Assembly: GCA_947069175.1 (NCBI GenBank)
Contig: CAMTDV010000013.1
Coordinates: forward strand, 16,383,412-16,447,411
Reading direction: 5' to 3'
Length of the DNA: 64,000 bases
Source: Scalesia atractyloides
Lineage: Eukaryota > Streptophyta > Magnoliopsida > Asterales > Asteraceae
Of the stretch, positions 11,873 to 23,523 are shown piece after piece (the stretch's first letter is position 1; every line of letters starts with the position of its first letter). The position numbers and the translations under genes are program-made. The notes beneath the pieces were generated by a model, which was not told where the DNA came from, did not search any database, and saw only the letters and a program-made list of their open reading frames with translations.

Positions 11873-12145
11873 ATCATTTGTGGTCTAGTGGTTGGAAAGA
11901 CTTAGGTTCTTTTTTGAGACTCAAGTTCAATTCCCACAAGCGTCATATTTGGTGGATAAGGCAATGAAAGCTAGTTCTCCAGACCTTAGGTTAAGAGTTC
12001 GAGCCCGAAACACCCCGTGTTTTAGTCCACCTTGCGTTACGCTAGAGAGATTCTCTCTTTTTGTAGCGCAAGCACATGCCATTGGCAGTAGATGGTATGA
12101 TTTTTTAGGGAACGTCGTTATTAAAGAAATAATTAAAGAGTAGGG
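11871..12145 (+). mobile_element. tRNA-derived SINE
   Basis: The head resembles a tRNA gene with a pol III A box (TGGTCTAGTGGTT, about 11,881) and a B box (AGTTCAATTCCC, about 11,925), about 45 bp apart. A non-tRNA body and an A-rich tail ending near TTAAAGAAATAATTAAAGAG follow. A second piece with the same tail (TTATTAAAGAAAAAATTAAAA, then GGATATTCATTATT) occurs near 12,980-13,025, probably another copy's 3' end. It has no protein-coding capacity and would depend on LINE enzymes. Confidence 0.6.
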
Positions 12146-14974
12146 ATATTCATTATTTTGTCATAAATGCCCTTTAGCAAATTGAAAATATGACTTACAG
12201 TCCAATTTGTTTGTTTGCTTTGTTATAAGTCTACAAAGCAAACACATTATTATAAATATAATTGAATAAGTTGTTACCTACGGTCAAAGTTATATTGACT
12301 TATAAGTGACTTAGTAACATCATTATATTTAACTATGTGAAATGTGATTTTATCTTTAAATTCATACATATTTTATATGAAAAATGTAAGTTAATGTTGT
12401 TGTAAATTCCATAACTTATGTATTTGTTTGAAATACACTTTTCATCAAATTATCTCTATATAAATCAAAATAAGATTTTCTTCTTTAGATCATTTAGTGT
12501 AAACTTTCATTTGCAACCTATATCATTGTATTTTTTTTCTTTTACTTTAACAAAATTACGTTTTTTCCCCTAAATAGTTTTTTAACGAACACGTTAATAC
12601 CATTTTAGACATATTTTTTACTTTTCTTTTTCTTTGCTATAACGAGTGTGGTGAAGGTTCCTTTAGTTTAGTTTTTTAATAAACACGCCGATACTCTTTT
12701 AAACATATGCTTTAACTTTTTCCTTTGCTATAACGAGTGCATCGAAACCGACCAAGTTTATATCGTTTCTTTTCGTTTACCTTTTTCTTGTTATTTACTA
12801 TATTGTTTTACATTTCTTATTATTTTGATGTTCAGAGCTGAGCTACGACGCATATAGCATAACACATTAGATATCATTTTATTTAACTTTACGAATTTAT
12901 TTATAGGTTCTCATGGCGTGCTATACACTCTGAATTTCAACCGCATTCCTACGCAAAGCACATGTAAATATGATCCTAGTTATTAAAGAAAAAATTAAAA
13001 AGTGAGCTAGGATATTCATTATTAGGTTTCAAACTAATTAAGCCTAAAATCAAAATCAACCAAAATCGAAAACGAATTACAAATTCGGTATTAGCCTCAA
13101 GGTCTTAGCCTAAATCTAGACTCATTATTTAAATCTTCATGAGTTCAAAAGAACCTATGCCATGAATCTAAATGAAGTGATCTCTATAGCAACATCGCCT
13201 CAAGAAAAGCACACAATGGCCACAAATGTCTCCATCCAAGTATCCATCACGTATATATCACCTTTCATCAACACCATATACATTTGACATGTGTTTACAA
13301 AATATTTGGTTTAAAGTTTAACCCAGATGCAGTGATGTCCACTCGTTGTATTTTCAATTAAATAATTTATCTTGTTTGAGTTATTTGGATTTCGACAAAC
13401 CATTAATCACTTGAGACAAAAATTAAAAATGACATAGCTCAATTTAAATCACCCGTTATAACATTTTTGAAACATGGGTTTAGGGTAGACGGGGCGCAAT
13501 TCAACCTGCAGCTACCGCTAGAACCCGGAGACATCTGCGACGGTGTTTCCATCTACCCGCACAGCTCTCTCTCTCTCTCTCATAAACACAACTCTTTATC
13601 TCTCATCCTCTTTAGTCCATAAACAATCAGCAAGTGACCTACCCGATTTTCACCACCCGTGGGGGTAGCATCGGTGTTAACGATCAAGAACCACTACCCA
13701 ATCAAGGGTACCAAATAATGCCCCATCTACCCTTAGTTTATCCAAACATATGAATTATCCAAATACCAATTAAATCATTTTATTATTCATGTTAGGTTAT
13801 TACAATAAACGGATTCATATATGAATTATGTTGATCAGTTATTCTAATAATTAAGGGTAGGGTGTGGAGAGCATGGTTAGGTCATCAATCGTCACATATG
13901 ACCATTAATGGATTGCTACACCATCCCTTTTCCTCATCTACCATGATTCTTATGGATTAAACCATGGCAACCATGGGCATTCTTTCCTTATTTAATATAT
14001 CCTTTCCTTTTCTCAAAGATAAATTAAAATAACAGAATAGTGGTTTTGGTCATGACCACACCCTTAGAGTATTGGTTTTGGATGATGGATTAGAAGTAGG
14101 TGGTATGGCGCTGATCTGGAGGGTCAAGATGATTATGAGGGTTATGACCACATCCTATAGTATTCGAGTTTTTTCGGTTTCCATCGAAACCCAATTTAAA
14201 AAAACTTATCCGAAGCCAATTAATTAATCTAATAACTCAAGCAATATGTAGGTGAACTTGATAAATTGTGAAAACAGAATAACAAACACCCTAGTTATTT
14301 AAAAAAAATCAACCTAAAAGAAACTAGGCTGTTTTATAATTCTTTTAACATTAAGACATTTTCTTATCGATTTAGTATGAAAGATATTTTGATCTAAGGT
14401 TTAACAAATATAAATTCACAACACCATAGAGTTGGCATTTGGAAAAGAGAAGAATCTTAACGAACGATTTTGAACTTTGTCGAGACATTGGTTATATGCA
14501 TTATTTAGGTTTGACACTAGTTAAGATGTAGGCGTGACTACACATGACACATTTACACCTATGAGAATTGATAACTACCTTCCAAACTTTATTGCACTAT
14601 TGCATGTGTTGCCTAACTTGACTCTTCTAGAAGTTCTAGATAGTGGTATACTAGGCTGAATTTGCTTCTTAACACGATCACTATACAACAATTTAATTCA
14701 CATATAATTTTTTAGTGTTGTATATAAAGAGAATTAGGTTCATTTGTAAATAACTAATTTGGTTGTGAATACTAGTGAATTAATCTTAACCTTTGATTAT
14801 CAATATACAAGCATAAAAGCAAATGTAAATCAGTGGCCAGTATTTGATTATGACAATACAGTATTGTATTTTAGCATTTGATGATGTAAATTAATGACAA
14901 GGATTTGTTCACTCAGCTCACAAATACACCAGTGTTCACTCTAGAACCACACCCTATATATATTATATAATAAG
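12146..14974. other. Intergenic DNA, no gene recognised
   Basis: AT-rich DNA with no supported gene. About 13,500-13,680 is GC-richer, with a (CT)n run at 13,565-13,580, but I could not assign any product. Around 14,390-14,640 there is loose similarity to 4,100 and 5,150-5,290, so dispersed repeats are likely. Confidence 0.4.
12570..12745 (+). repeat. Diverged two-copy tandem repeat
   Basis: Two units of about 80-90 bp share TAGTTTTTTAA(C/T)(G/A)AACACG near 12,577 and 12,669, and end in CTTTGCTATAACGAGTG near 12,633 and 12,725. Confidence 0.55.
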
Positions 14975-16402
14975 AAAATCTTATTAATTAAGAAAAGTAG
15001 GTAAACCCATTTGTGTGGATATGATCACTCCACATCATCAACTATTAAGATAATATTAAAGGCTATTTTGGTCATTTTGCATTTTATACTATTGTCTATT
15101 CTATTAACATATCACTATCACTTCCTTTATGTTACATCACTCACACTCTCTCTCTCTCTCTCTTATATTTCTCTTTTCATCCAACCATTTGAAAGAGTAT
15201 AAATTATATATTAGACAGAGAAAACAATGTTATAGAGTGAGAAACATCACTCTTTCATCATGTTCAACAAGAACATCAAGAACACATGCACAAATGTGTC
15301 TCTCATATTTATCTTTTCATCCATATGTTAAAAAATGATAGATTAGAGAGTGGAAATTGATGTTTTAAAAAGATAAAAATAACTTTTCATCATGTTCAAC
15401 AAGAACACCAAAAACGCACGTATAAATGTGTGTTAGAGGAGATATTACTTATCAGTGAGTTTAAAGTTCTTTACTTTTGTTATATGTGTAATCTGACTAG
15501 ATTTATAATTTTTTGGATGTTGTTTGTTAGATCTGATTTTGCTGACTTTAATTTTGTTTATATTTGATGTATTTGGGTATTCGGCTTAGTTGTGTTGACG
15601 AAAAATATAATCACCTGATATAGTTTATGGCCATTGATCATTTTTTGATGAAAAATTAATGGTGATTTTCAAATCTGTTTTCTATAGTTTTAATTTCATG
15701 TATGCGTTTTAGTTGGATTTTTTTGTGGGTTTTTTTTTTATTTTGCTAGGATATTTGAAAATGATTTGGTTTATGTCCATTGATCATTTATTTTGTTTTG
15801 TGTTTTTTTTAGCTTATGAGTTTTCATTAAACATTATATATTTTTTGAATTCAGTGTCTACACATTTTATACTTTTTATAATGTGGTTAAATCTTAATAT
15901 GTAAACAACGGTACACATACAACATTATATATGTTTTAGCACACAAACTGTAGTAACAATGTTACACATGCTACTTATATTTACACAAATATTTTTTTGG
16001 TAACAAAGGGGTTGTAATACGTAACACATGGTTGTAACATGTGTTACTTAGAAAGTAACAATTGTATAGCCACGTTACACATGTTACATATAGTTGTTAC
16101 ATGTGTTACAACGTCAAAGGTATACATGAGTATACATTTTAAACGTATCGTATTGCTAAAAACAACTCTAGTTACACATGTAACTAGCACAATGTTACCT
16201 ACGTACGCTCTGAACTTGATTAACTTGTCCCTCCTTCATCTCAGACTCGCAAGCGATTGAAGAACAATGTCACACAAATTAACAACTAGTGTGTGAGAAG
16301 GTCATCCCTGCATTGTTAAGCAACATAGAAAAAAAGATGAAATGACAATCACCAAAGCTAAGGAAGTGGTGACTTTTGAAGATTTTAGTGTTTAGCCTCT
16401 GA

Positions 16403-16491
16403 TGTAACATGTGTTACTCCGAAATGTAACATGTGTAGCCTGGTTAAACATGGGCTAACACATGTTACATTTCGGAGTAACACATGTTACA
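16403..16491. repeat. Perfect 34-bp inverted repeat (strong hairpin)
   Basis: The left arm (16,403-16,436) and right arm (16,458-16,491) are exact reverse complements with a 21-nt loop. Each arm contains TGTAACATGTGTTACTCC and its continuation. Imperfect pairing extends outwards (CCTCTGA against CCAGAAG) and inwards (AGCC against GGGCT). It sits in the ACATGTGTTAC-rich part of the old inverted-repeat element. Confidence 0.9.
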
Positions 16492-16889
16492 CCAGAAGCT
16501 AACACATGTATAACTAGGTTACACATGCGACCTATATGTTGTAACACGGGCTATACTACGTGTAACATATATTGCATACAATGTGTTATCTACGTACGCT
16601 CTGAACTTGATTAACTTGTCTCTCATTCTTTTCCAACTCGTAGGCAATTGAAGAAAAATGTCACACAAATCAACAACTAGTTCATAGGTATGAGATGGTA
16701 ATCCATGTAACATTTGTCAAAAACGGGTTTCCAAAACCCGCTCCGTTTTGTAATCGAATATCAAGTTATAAATGTCACGTTGTGTATTTATGGTTATTTT
16801 GATTTTTAATGATATATAATTAATAAACAAACTAAACTATAAAAATTATATTTGATAAAAAGTGAAAACAAAATAAATAAAAATAAAAT

Positions 16890-16974
16890 GTTGCTGCCGG
16901 GCTCGAACCCGGGTCAGCCGGAAATTGAAATCCAAAGACTTAACACACACACACATCACCACTCCGCCACTTGT
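16890..16974 (-). other. tRNA-like cassette A in 5' LTR (minus strand)
   Basis: On the minus strand the sequence reads AGTGGCGGAGTGGTGATG, which has an A-box-like TGGCGGAGTGG. About 45 nt later comes CCCGGGTTCGAGCCCGGCAG, with a B-box-like GGTTCGAGCCC inside a paired T-arm (CCGGG...CCCGG). The acceptor stem is not convincing. It looks like a tRNA-derived module of the serine/leucine type, but the isotype is uncertain. Confidence 0.55.
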
Positions 16975-17816
16975 TTGTTTTCTGTCATATTTAGGAAACA
17001 AATAGATCTTATAGACAAATGTAAATCAATCGGTTACGTCAATTGTAACTGAAATCGGTTATCAAACACTCAAAGACGATCTGGATACTCGCGATTCAAT
17101 GAGTATAACCGATAAACTGATAATTCCAATCAATTCTATCGTGAATGAAACTTGAATTTGGAAGTGAATCGGTTTAATAACCGCAAACTTTCAATTCTCG
17201 GATTACTTAAATCTTAGACCTCTCCTGCGACTCAAAATACTCTGCAAGACTTTCAATTACATTTCCGCACACTTTACAGTCCACCGGAGAAGCTATTTGA
17301 ACTCTCCGGAAAAATTCTGCAAGTCGCCGAAAACCGTACTTTTCATCAAAAGAGTAAGTCTTTCAATTTCTTCGTGGTCTAACAATGGTTAAGCTATTTC
17401 TGACTCAAACCTTTCAATTGAAATCGAATTCAGACGCTGTTTTCGGATAATTTCAGTTCGCCGGAAAAGTTCTGAAAATCTCTATTTTCATCTGTGAATC
17501 GGTAAGGACATTCAAACACTCTGTTAACATTTGTTAATCACTTCAATTCAACGATTAGCTAATCAAAACGGTTAATTGTCTTGTTCAGTTGAAGAGCACA
17601 AAAACAGAGACCGACACCTTGCCGGAATTTCTGAAATAAACCGTTCATCGGTATGTTTACTTCTAATTATCGTTTTTGCCATTTCATATTAGTTTGTACA
17701 ATGTATATCAATCGAACTAAACAAGATATAACGGTGTAATCTACTACCGGTAAAAACGAACGAAGAAGATGAACTGTGATAACACTATAAGAATAATTAA
17801 AATTGTTATTTTGAAC

Positions 17817-17898
17817 GGGTTAGACACACAGTCCAGCGGTGGACTGTGTGCGAACAAAAACACGCATACGTCCCGAGTTCGATCCCTGATACACGCAC
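17817..17898 (+). other. tRNA-like cassette B in 5' LTR
   Basis: It begins GGGTTAGACA, then a perfect 10-bp hairpin (CACACAGTCC, loop AGCGGT, GGACTGTGTG) that includes a D-arm-like core. About 25 nt later comes a T-arm with CGAGTTCGATCCC, close to the pol III B box GGTTCGANTCC. The A-box match is only partial. The acceptor stem does not pair, so this is unlikely to be a functional tRNA. Confidence 0.65.
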
Positions 17899-17985
17899 CC
17901 TCTATGTAATAAAATGCCTTTTTGATTAGAACTGAACCGGGTTAACTCCGTTAGTTGTTAAGTATATTAAAATTTATATATTAAC

Positions 17986-18065
17986 CAAGTTAGACACACA
18001 GTCCAGCGGTGGACTGTGTGTAACGTTAAAGCACAGGTCCCGGGTTCGAGACCTGTTAGTGTCAC
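17986..18065 (+). other. tRNA-like cassette C in 5' LTR
   Basis: It has the same design as cassette B, about 90 bp downstream: GTTAGACA, the identical 10-bp hairpin CACACAGTCC/GGACTGTGTG, then CCCGGGTTCGAGACCTG containing the B-box-like GGTTCGAGACC. Sequence between hairpin and B box differs from cassette B, which indicates an old duplication or separate origins. Confidence 0.65.
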
Positions 18066-18154
18066 AGGTTCGATGATTTAAAATCTCTTTTTAAAAAAAG
18101 GAATTTTGAATAAATCGAATTAGTATATAAATATAATTAAAAACAAGATTATTT

Positions 18155-18232
18155 CGGGTTAGACACGTAGCTCAGTTGGTAGAGCTGCGTGCACGTGTAC
18201 GGGATGTCTCGGGTTCGAGTCTCACCCAGCGC
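18155..18232 (+). other. tRNA-like cassette D in 5' LTR (canonical A box)
   Basis: It contains TAGCTCAGTTGGTAGAGC, a perfect tRNA D-arm and an exact match to the A-box consensus TRGCNNARYNGG, and 30 nt later GGGTTCGAGTCTC, a near-consensus B box. The D-arm stem extends to 10 bp (CACGTAGCTC with GAGCTGCGTG, one mismatch). The anticodon arm is irregular and the acceptor stem does not pair, so I call it tRNA-like and not a tRNA gene. Internal pol III promoter spacing is plausible. Confidence 0.7.
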
Positions 18233-18729
18233 ATACATGCACACTGACCGAACCGGTCAACAGGTCAACAAGTCAACGTGTCAACGCAAAAATAAACAAT
18301 ATTTTTTATATATTTTTTATTTATTTAATTTAATTTAAAAATCAATTAAAAATACTTAAAATAATATTTTTAAAGATAGAAAATAGCCTTAAACTCACAA
18401 AAATATATCTAAAAATTCCATTAAAATCCTTAATAAAATCCACTCATTTACTATATTTTTCCGTTATTATTTAGGTTAGTAATTCTCGTTATTCAACTCT
18501 CCCGACTCGTGCGCATCTCATCATCTCCAATCAAACGCACCCAATGTGAGTGAATCTTTACAAATTCCCCGTTTTAGTCACGTTTTAGGGTGTATCATGT
18601 GTCTTGCTATATATTATATTTAAATCATTGTGCATACATCATATCATGAACTTGTGTATTCAGTTTGTTTTCAACTGTTTGTGTGGTTATTGTTAGATTC
18701 AATTTATTATTTCAGTACATGCAATTTCA

Positions 18730-18912
18730 TAGGCCGCCGCTCCCCATTACATTATGAGCGTTGAGCATGTTCCCCATTACATTATGAGCGTGAACCTGGC
18801 ATGCCAACATACGATCGGCTCCGTTTGATTGAGCCGTGATCGCACAGACATTTATCATTTTCAGTACATGCAATACGATCGGCTCCGTTTGATTGAGCCT
18901 TGATCGCACAGT
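18730..18912 (+). repeat. Direct repeats near the 3' end of the 5' LTR
   Basis: TTCCCCATTACATTATGAGCG-type units occur twice (about 18,740 and 18,770). TACGATCGGCTCCGTTTGAT followed by GAGCC(G/T)TGATCGCACAG occurs twice (about 18,810 and 18,870). The same pattern is present in the 3' LTR at about 26,925-27,097. Confidence 0.85.
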
Positions 18913-19385
18913 TTCATTCATGTTATTTATTGTATGATGTTGGTATGTTAATGTATGCTATCATATGTTACTGTATGTTATAGTTGTGATTGCAATTGCT
19001 ACTACTTGATTATTTACATTTGCTCATTTATGATTATGCACAATTTTTCATTGATAAACTAACAAGTAGATCAATAATAAATGTTTATCTAACAAGGTTC
19101 ACTCGCCAACTTATGTTGACCCAAAAACCCCCATTTTTACACATGATACAGGTGAACCAGCTGCAGCAAGAAACACTTAGGATTGGACTAGAAGAATAAA
19201 ATGATTTAGAGTTTGGAATTGTTTTGTTTGGTTTATTTTCTTTGTATTGTATGGACATGTTTGGATATTTGGGAATGTATTTTGACTTTAATAAATATGA
19301 AATATATTAGTAAATATCATGAGCTTTGGTGATAACCCAATTATGCCCCGACTCTTATTCCGCTGCGGGTCGGGGTGTGACAGAT

Positions 19386-19398
19386 TGGTATCAGAGCC
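19386..19398 (+). promoter_or_regulatory. Primer-binding site (initiator tRNA-Met), gypsy
   Basis: TGGTATCAGAGCC starts 3 bp after the 5' LTR. It is complementary to the 3' end of plant initiator methionine tRNA, the usual minus-strand primer of this group. Confidence 0.9.
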
Positions 19399-20191
19399 AT
19401 GACTATAGGGATATAGGATAGGTTATTAGACCCTTAGAGTCTATACTATAGTTGATTAGAAACTTATAAGATTTTTGTGTGTTACATGCCAAATTTCATG
19501 ATGTTTATATGTTTTATGTTAAATGCTACATTCAATGTTATGCAAGCATGTTCATAAGTATATATTATCATATAATGCCTATCATGAATCATATTCTCAT
19601 AACATATCATATCCATGAAAGCACACACCACATCATGATTGCTTTTACAATGCTTTTTGTGTTTTCAAATCTCATCAAAGTGAGTTCTCATGACGGGCAT
19701 GTAGTAACTGGAAGGGTACCAGTACCGGTAGTTGGAACGTCCTGTCTAGGCTGGCATTCGTATAAATCCAAAATAAAGGACCAGTTTGCCTACCTGGGGA
19801 CTAACGATGACAGTACGAAGTACCTATTAGGCCAAAGCATGCTATACCAAACGTCGTGTGAGCTAACCCCACTTTGAGTTGTCATTGTGTCTACACCTGG
19901 ACACATTCCGACCATACATCTCGTAAACATATTTTGTGGTTTGCATTCGGGTGATGCGAGTGTTAAATCGCCAATACTAATGTGAATCCTACCAAGCCAA
20001 TAGTCATGGGGGCCCACATGACTATATAGGTGAAGGTATGGGGGACATTTGAGGCCCAACATGAGCAAACCCAAGACATCCTATGGATGTAGTTGCATTA
20101 TTGATATTTATGTTATTTTCATTTTCTTAAAGACACATGACACCTAAAAAGACTCCATAAACTCACAATCTTCTTATGTATGTCCCTGTAG
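19399..20191 (+). other. Gypsy 5' leader between PBS and gag
   Basis: About 800 bp without a conserved protein. ORFs on both strands here (for example 19,479-19,877) have no recognisable domain and are taken as chance. Confidence 0.6.
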
Positions 20192-20867
20192 ATGTCGTCC
20201 AAACAACAACGAGGGGGTAAAAGATCAGGAAGGTCTCAGGAACGCTTGGCCACACAAATCGCGAAACAAATGGCCACGATACTGCTGACATTGTGGTCCA
20301 AGTACAACAAGCTCTCGCCACAAATCCCATTAATCCTCCCCAACAGAATGACCAGAACATCGGCAACCCTCCTACCAGCAAGTGCTCATACAAACATTTC
20401 AAATCTTGTGATCCTCCTAAATTTGAAGGGACCGAAGGTGTCACTGCTCTCCTCCATTGGTTTGAGGAAATGGAAAACACATTCCTCAACTGCGATTGTC
20501 CTGAGGATCGCAAGGTTCGATAAGCCACCGGGAGACTATTTGGGGTAGCTCTCACTTGGTGGAATACTGAAAAAGGGAAGAGGGGAATTGATGATGCAAT
20601 GGCCTTAACTTGGGAGGAGTTAAGGGAAATCATGACTAGGCGTTTCTGTCCTAGGAGTGAAATTAAAAAGTTGGAGGACGAATTTCATTCTTTAAAGCAG
20701 AAGGAGGGAGATCACACCACCTATAACAAGAGGTTCTTAGAGTTGAACCAAATGGTTCCAAATTTGTTTACCCCAACTTATCGTTTGATCGAGCATTATA
20801 TTCGAGGACTTCCCTCGAAAATTCAAGATTCAGTTCTCAGCATTTCACGGTAACACTTGAAGCTGCT
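20192..20867 (+). pseudogene. Gypsy gag, N-terminal part (broken)
   Basis: Gag forms the virus-like particle that packages the element's RNA. The first ATG is at 20,192 (MSSKQQRGGKRSGRSQERLA). The frame shifts within the next 130 bp to one that encodes KFEGTEGVTALLHWFEEME, and a stop at 20,521 is followed by TWWNTEKGKRG and TWEELREIMTRRFCP (20,599-20,853), then another frame disruption. KFxG...LHWFEEME, ALTWWN and FCPRSE are typical plant gypsy Gag (retrotrans_gag) landmarks. At least three lesions make it non-functional. Confidence 0.85.
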
Positions 20868-22970
20868 ATGGAGCTAGCGACTGAACTGACCGAGAATCGA
20901 ATTCGCAACAAGAAGTTTAAAGAAGAGAAAAAGAAAGCCCCTGTTGAGGGTCAAACTTCAAACCATTCCATCTCCTCCTCTAAGTTTGTTAACAAGAGGA
21001 AGCGCAACACCAGAAACTTCGCTGTTACACAAACCAACTCCCCTATTCCTGCTGCACCCATTACCCAAGTCGCTCCTTCACCTGCACCATACAAAAGACC
21101 ATACTCTGGCCCGTTTCCAAAATGCAACCGTTGCCAATATCACCATTCTCCTGATTATCCTTGCCATTGCACTGGCTGTGGTCGCGCAGGTCATACTGTT
21201 CAAACCTGCCGCATGCCTCAGCGAACGAACCGCCACCAGCCTTCAACCCAAACCCACCAACTATTAATGGGTCAAGCCCAAAAACCCCTACAATTACCAC
21301 CCACCCAACATTTAGCCCAAACATACTATCAACCCAATTATCCTATGGGTCAACCAATGCGGGCTTGCTACAATTGCGGAGACCCAAGCCATTTCAGAAA
21401 CACTTGTCCAAGGTTGGTAAACATTATTCATGCTCAGGCCCAAGCCAACCCGGTGAATCAAGCGAACCAAGCTCCTCCACCTGCAAGAGGAAGAACTTTC
21501 AATATCAACGCTAATCAGGCTAGAGCTGACGGCAATGTGGTTAACGGTACGTTCCTTATAAATGGTAGATATGCATCCATGTTATTTGATACTGGTGCGG
21601 ATAGAAGTTTTGTGTCCTTAGAATTTGAACCTATCTTAAACCAAAATCGAGATAAGCTCATGGAATCCATAACGGTAGAAGTTGCTGACGGGAAACCAGT
21701 TTCATTAAACTCTATTATACGCAACTGTACACTCACCCTAAACGACCACGATTTCTCAGTCGACCTTATTCCTATGAAGCTGGGAAGTTTTGATATCATA
21801 ATTGGTATGGACTGGCTCGGTCAACATCAAGCAGAAGTTGTATGTCGCGAGAAATTTATACGTATTCCTCTTTCAAACGGTCAGACTCTTCGAATCTTTA
21901 GAGAAACCTCGTCGAAGGGGCTCAGCTTAATGTCTTGTCTTCGAGCCCAAAAATATCTTCGCAAAAATTACTTCGCGTTTTTAGCTCATATCATCAAAAA
22001 GGGAACCATGGAGAAGAAACTTGAAGACATTCCAGTAGTAAAAGATTTTCCGCAAGTTTTTCCTGATGACATTTCAGGATTTCCTCCAGTTAGAGAAGTC
22101 GAATTCCGTATTGATCTTATACCTGGTGCTACACCAGTTGCAAAGTCTCCTTATAGGTTAGCCCCCTCTGAAATGCAAGAGCTAGCCAGTCAATTACAAG
22201 AGTTGACTGACAAGGGATTCATACGTCCTAGCTCATCGCCATGGGGTGCACCTGTCCTTTTTGTAAAGAAGAAAGATGGATCGTTTCGTATGTGCATCGA
22301 CTACAGAGAGCTCAACAAATTAACAATCAAGAATCGCTATACTTTACCTCGCATTGATGATCTTCTTGACCAACTTCAAGGTGCCAGCTACTTTTCCAAA
22401 ATCGACCTTCGATCTGGTTATCATCAACTTAGGGTGCATGAAGAAGACGTCCCAAAGACCGCATTTCGAACTCGTTATGGCCATTATGAATTCATGGTCA
22501 TGCCATTTGGTTTAACCAACGCTCCAGCAGTCTTCATAGACCTCATGAACAGAGTCTGCAAACCTTATCTTGATCGATTTGTTATAATCTTCATCGACGA
22601 CATTCTTATTTATTCAAAGTCTAAGTCTGATCATGAGCGTCATCTTCGGCTCATCCTTACACTTCTAGAGAATGAAAAGCTTTACGTCAAATTCTCCAAA
22701 TGCGAATTCTGGTTAAAAGAGGTGCAATTCCTCGGACATGTAGTCAATGACAAGGGAATACATGTCGACCCCTCAAAGATCAAAGCGGTACAAGAATGGC
22801 AAGCGCCACGTACACCAACTGAAGTAAGATCTTTTCTTGGTTTGGCTGGTTATTATCGTCGATTCATTTCAAACTTCTCACGCATTGCTGTACCACTCAC
22901 GGCTTTAACTCATAAGGGAAAACCTTTCATATGGGGACCCAAGCAAGAAGAAGCCTTCCAAACTCTTTAA
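20868..22970 (+). pseudogene. Gypsy gag C-terminus, protease and reverse transcriptase
   Basis: A 700-codon open stretch with the start of pol. Two CX2CX4HX4C zinc knuckles lie near residues 101 and 167 (CTGCGRAGHTVQTC and CYNCGDPSHFRNTC). The aspartic protease active site FDTGAD has its Asp at 241. RT follows with PYRLAPSEMQEL, SPWGAPVLFVKKKDGSFRMC and the catalytic FIDD at 575-578 (Y/FxDD class). After FLGHVV and LGLAGYYRRFI the frame ends at 22,970, where the RNase H domain should begin. It is open but detached from an intact gag start and from RNase H and integrase, so it is classed as part of a broken polyprotein. The apparent start methionine is not a natural start. Confidence 0.9.
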
Positions 22971-23523
22971 AACAAAAACTCTGTGATGCACCAATCCTCA
23001 TTCTTCCTGAAGGTTGTGATGATTTTGTGGTCTATTGCGACGCGTCAGGGCAAGGATTAGGCTGCGTTCTAATGCAAAGGGAAAAGTTATAGCTTATGCT
23101 TCGAGACAACTCAAGACGCATGAGAAGAACTACACCACCCATGACCTAGAACTTGGAGCCGTTGTGTTCGCTCTTAAGATATGGAGACATTACCTCTATG
23201 GTACTAAGTGTGAAATATACACTGACCACAAGAGCCTTTAACATATCTTCAATCAAAAGGAGTTAAACATGAGGCAACGAAGATGGGTCGAACTCCTAAA
23301 TGACTACGACTGTGAAATTCAATACCACCCTGGCAAAGCAAATGTGGTGGCCGATGCACTTAGTCGAAAGGGTTATGCGAACTCCATTCGTCTTCTATGT
23401 TCGCAAATCATAAATTAAAGATCAAATTCGAGAAGCCCAACATGTTTCAGTAACGGAAGATGATGTACGAAAGGAGATGTCCTGTGGAGCTGAACTTAAA
23501 ATTGAAACTAAATCTGAGGTATT
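22971..23523 (+). pseudogene. Gypsy RNase H and linker (broken)
   Basis: Frames after 22,970 encode LPEGCDDFVVYCDASGQGLG, then KGKVIAYASRQLKTHEKNY and LELGAVVFALKIWRHYLYG with YTDHKSL (23,035-23,241), and further on MRQRRWVELLNDYDC and NVVADALSRK. These are the RT-associated RNase H motifs of gypsy elements, including DAS and TDH. Frameshifts and stops near 23,080, 23,240 and 23,410 break it. Past 23,380 the linker to integrase is also disrupted. Confidence 0.85.

Larger units (their letters stand above)
16706..19382 (+). repeat. 5' LTR of the gypsy element (2,677 bp)
   Basis: It starts TGTAACATTTGTC and ends GGGTCGGGGTGTGACA, and the 3' LTR repeats it at 24,884-27,568. It contains, in order, a minus-strand tRNA-like cassette (A), three plus-strand tRNA-like cassettes (B, C, D), an AT-rich block, and direct repeats near 18,730-18,912. 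The ORFs inside are not coding in any recognisable way. Confidence 0.95.

Noticed and set aside
13500..13680. Possible exon remnant in GC-richer DNA
   Set aside because: No reading frame with recognisable protein similarity or splice-site pair could be supported.
17817..18232. Functional tRNA genes
   Set aside because: A and B boxes and D/T arms are visible, but acceptor stems do not pair and anticodon arms are irregular. They are kept as tRNA-like cassettes only.
18727..18921. 64-codon minus-strand ORF repeated at 26,912-27,106
   Set aside because: It lies over direct repeats in both gypsy LTRs and occurs twice because the LTRs are copies.
20163..20633. 156-codon minus-strand ORF opposite gag
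   Set aside because: Antisense shadow of the gypsy gag region.
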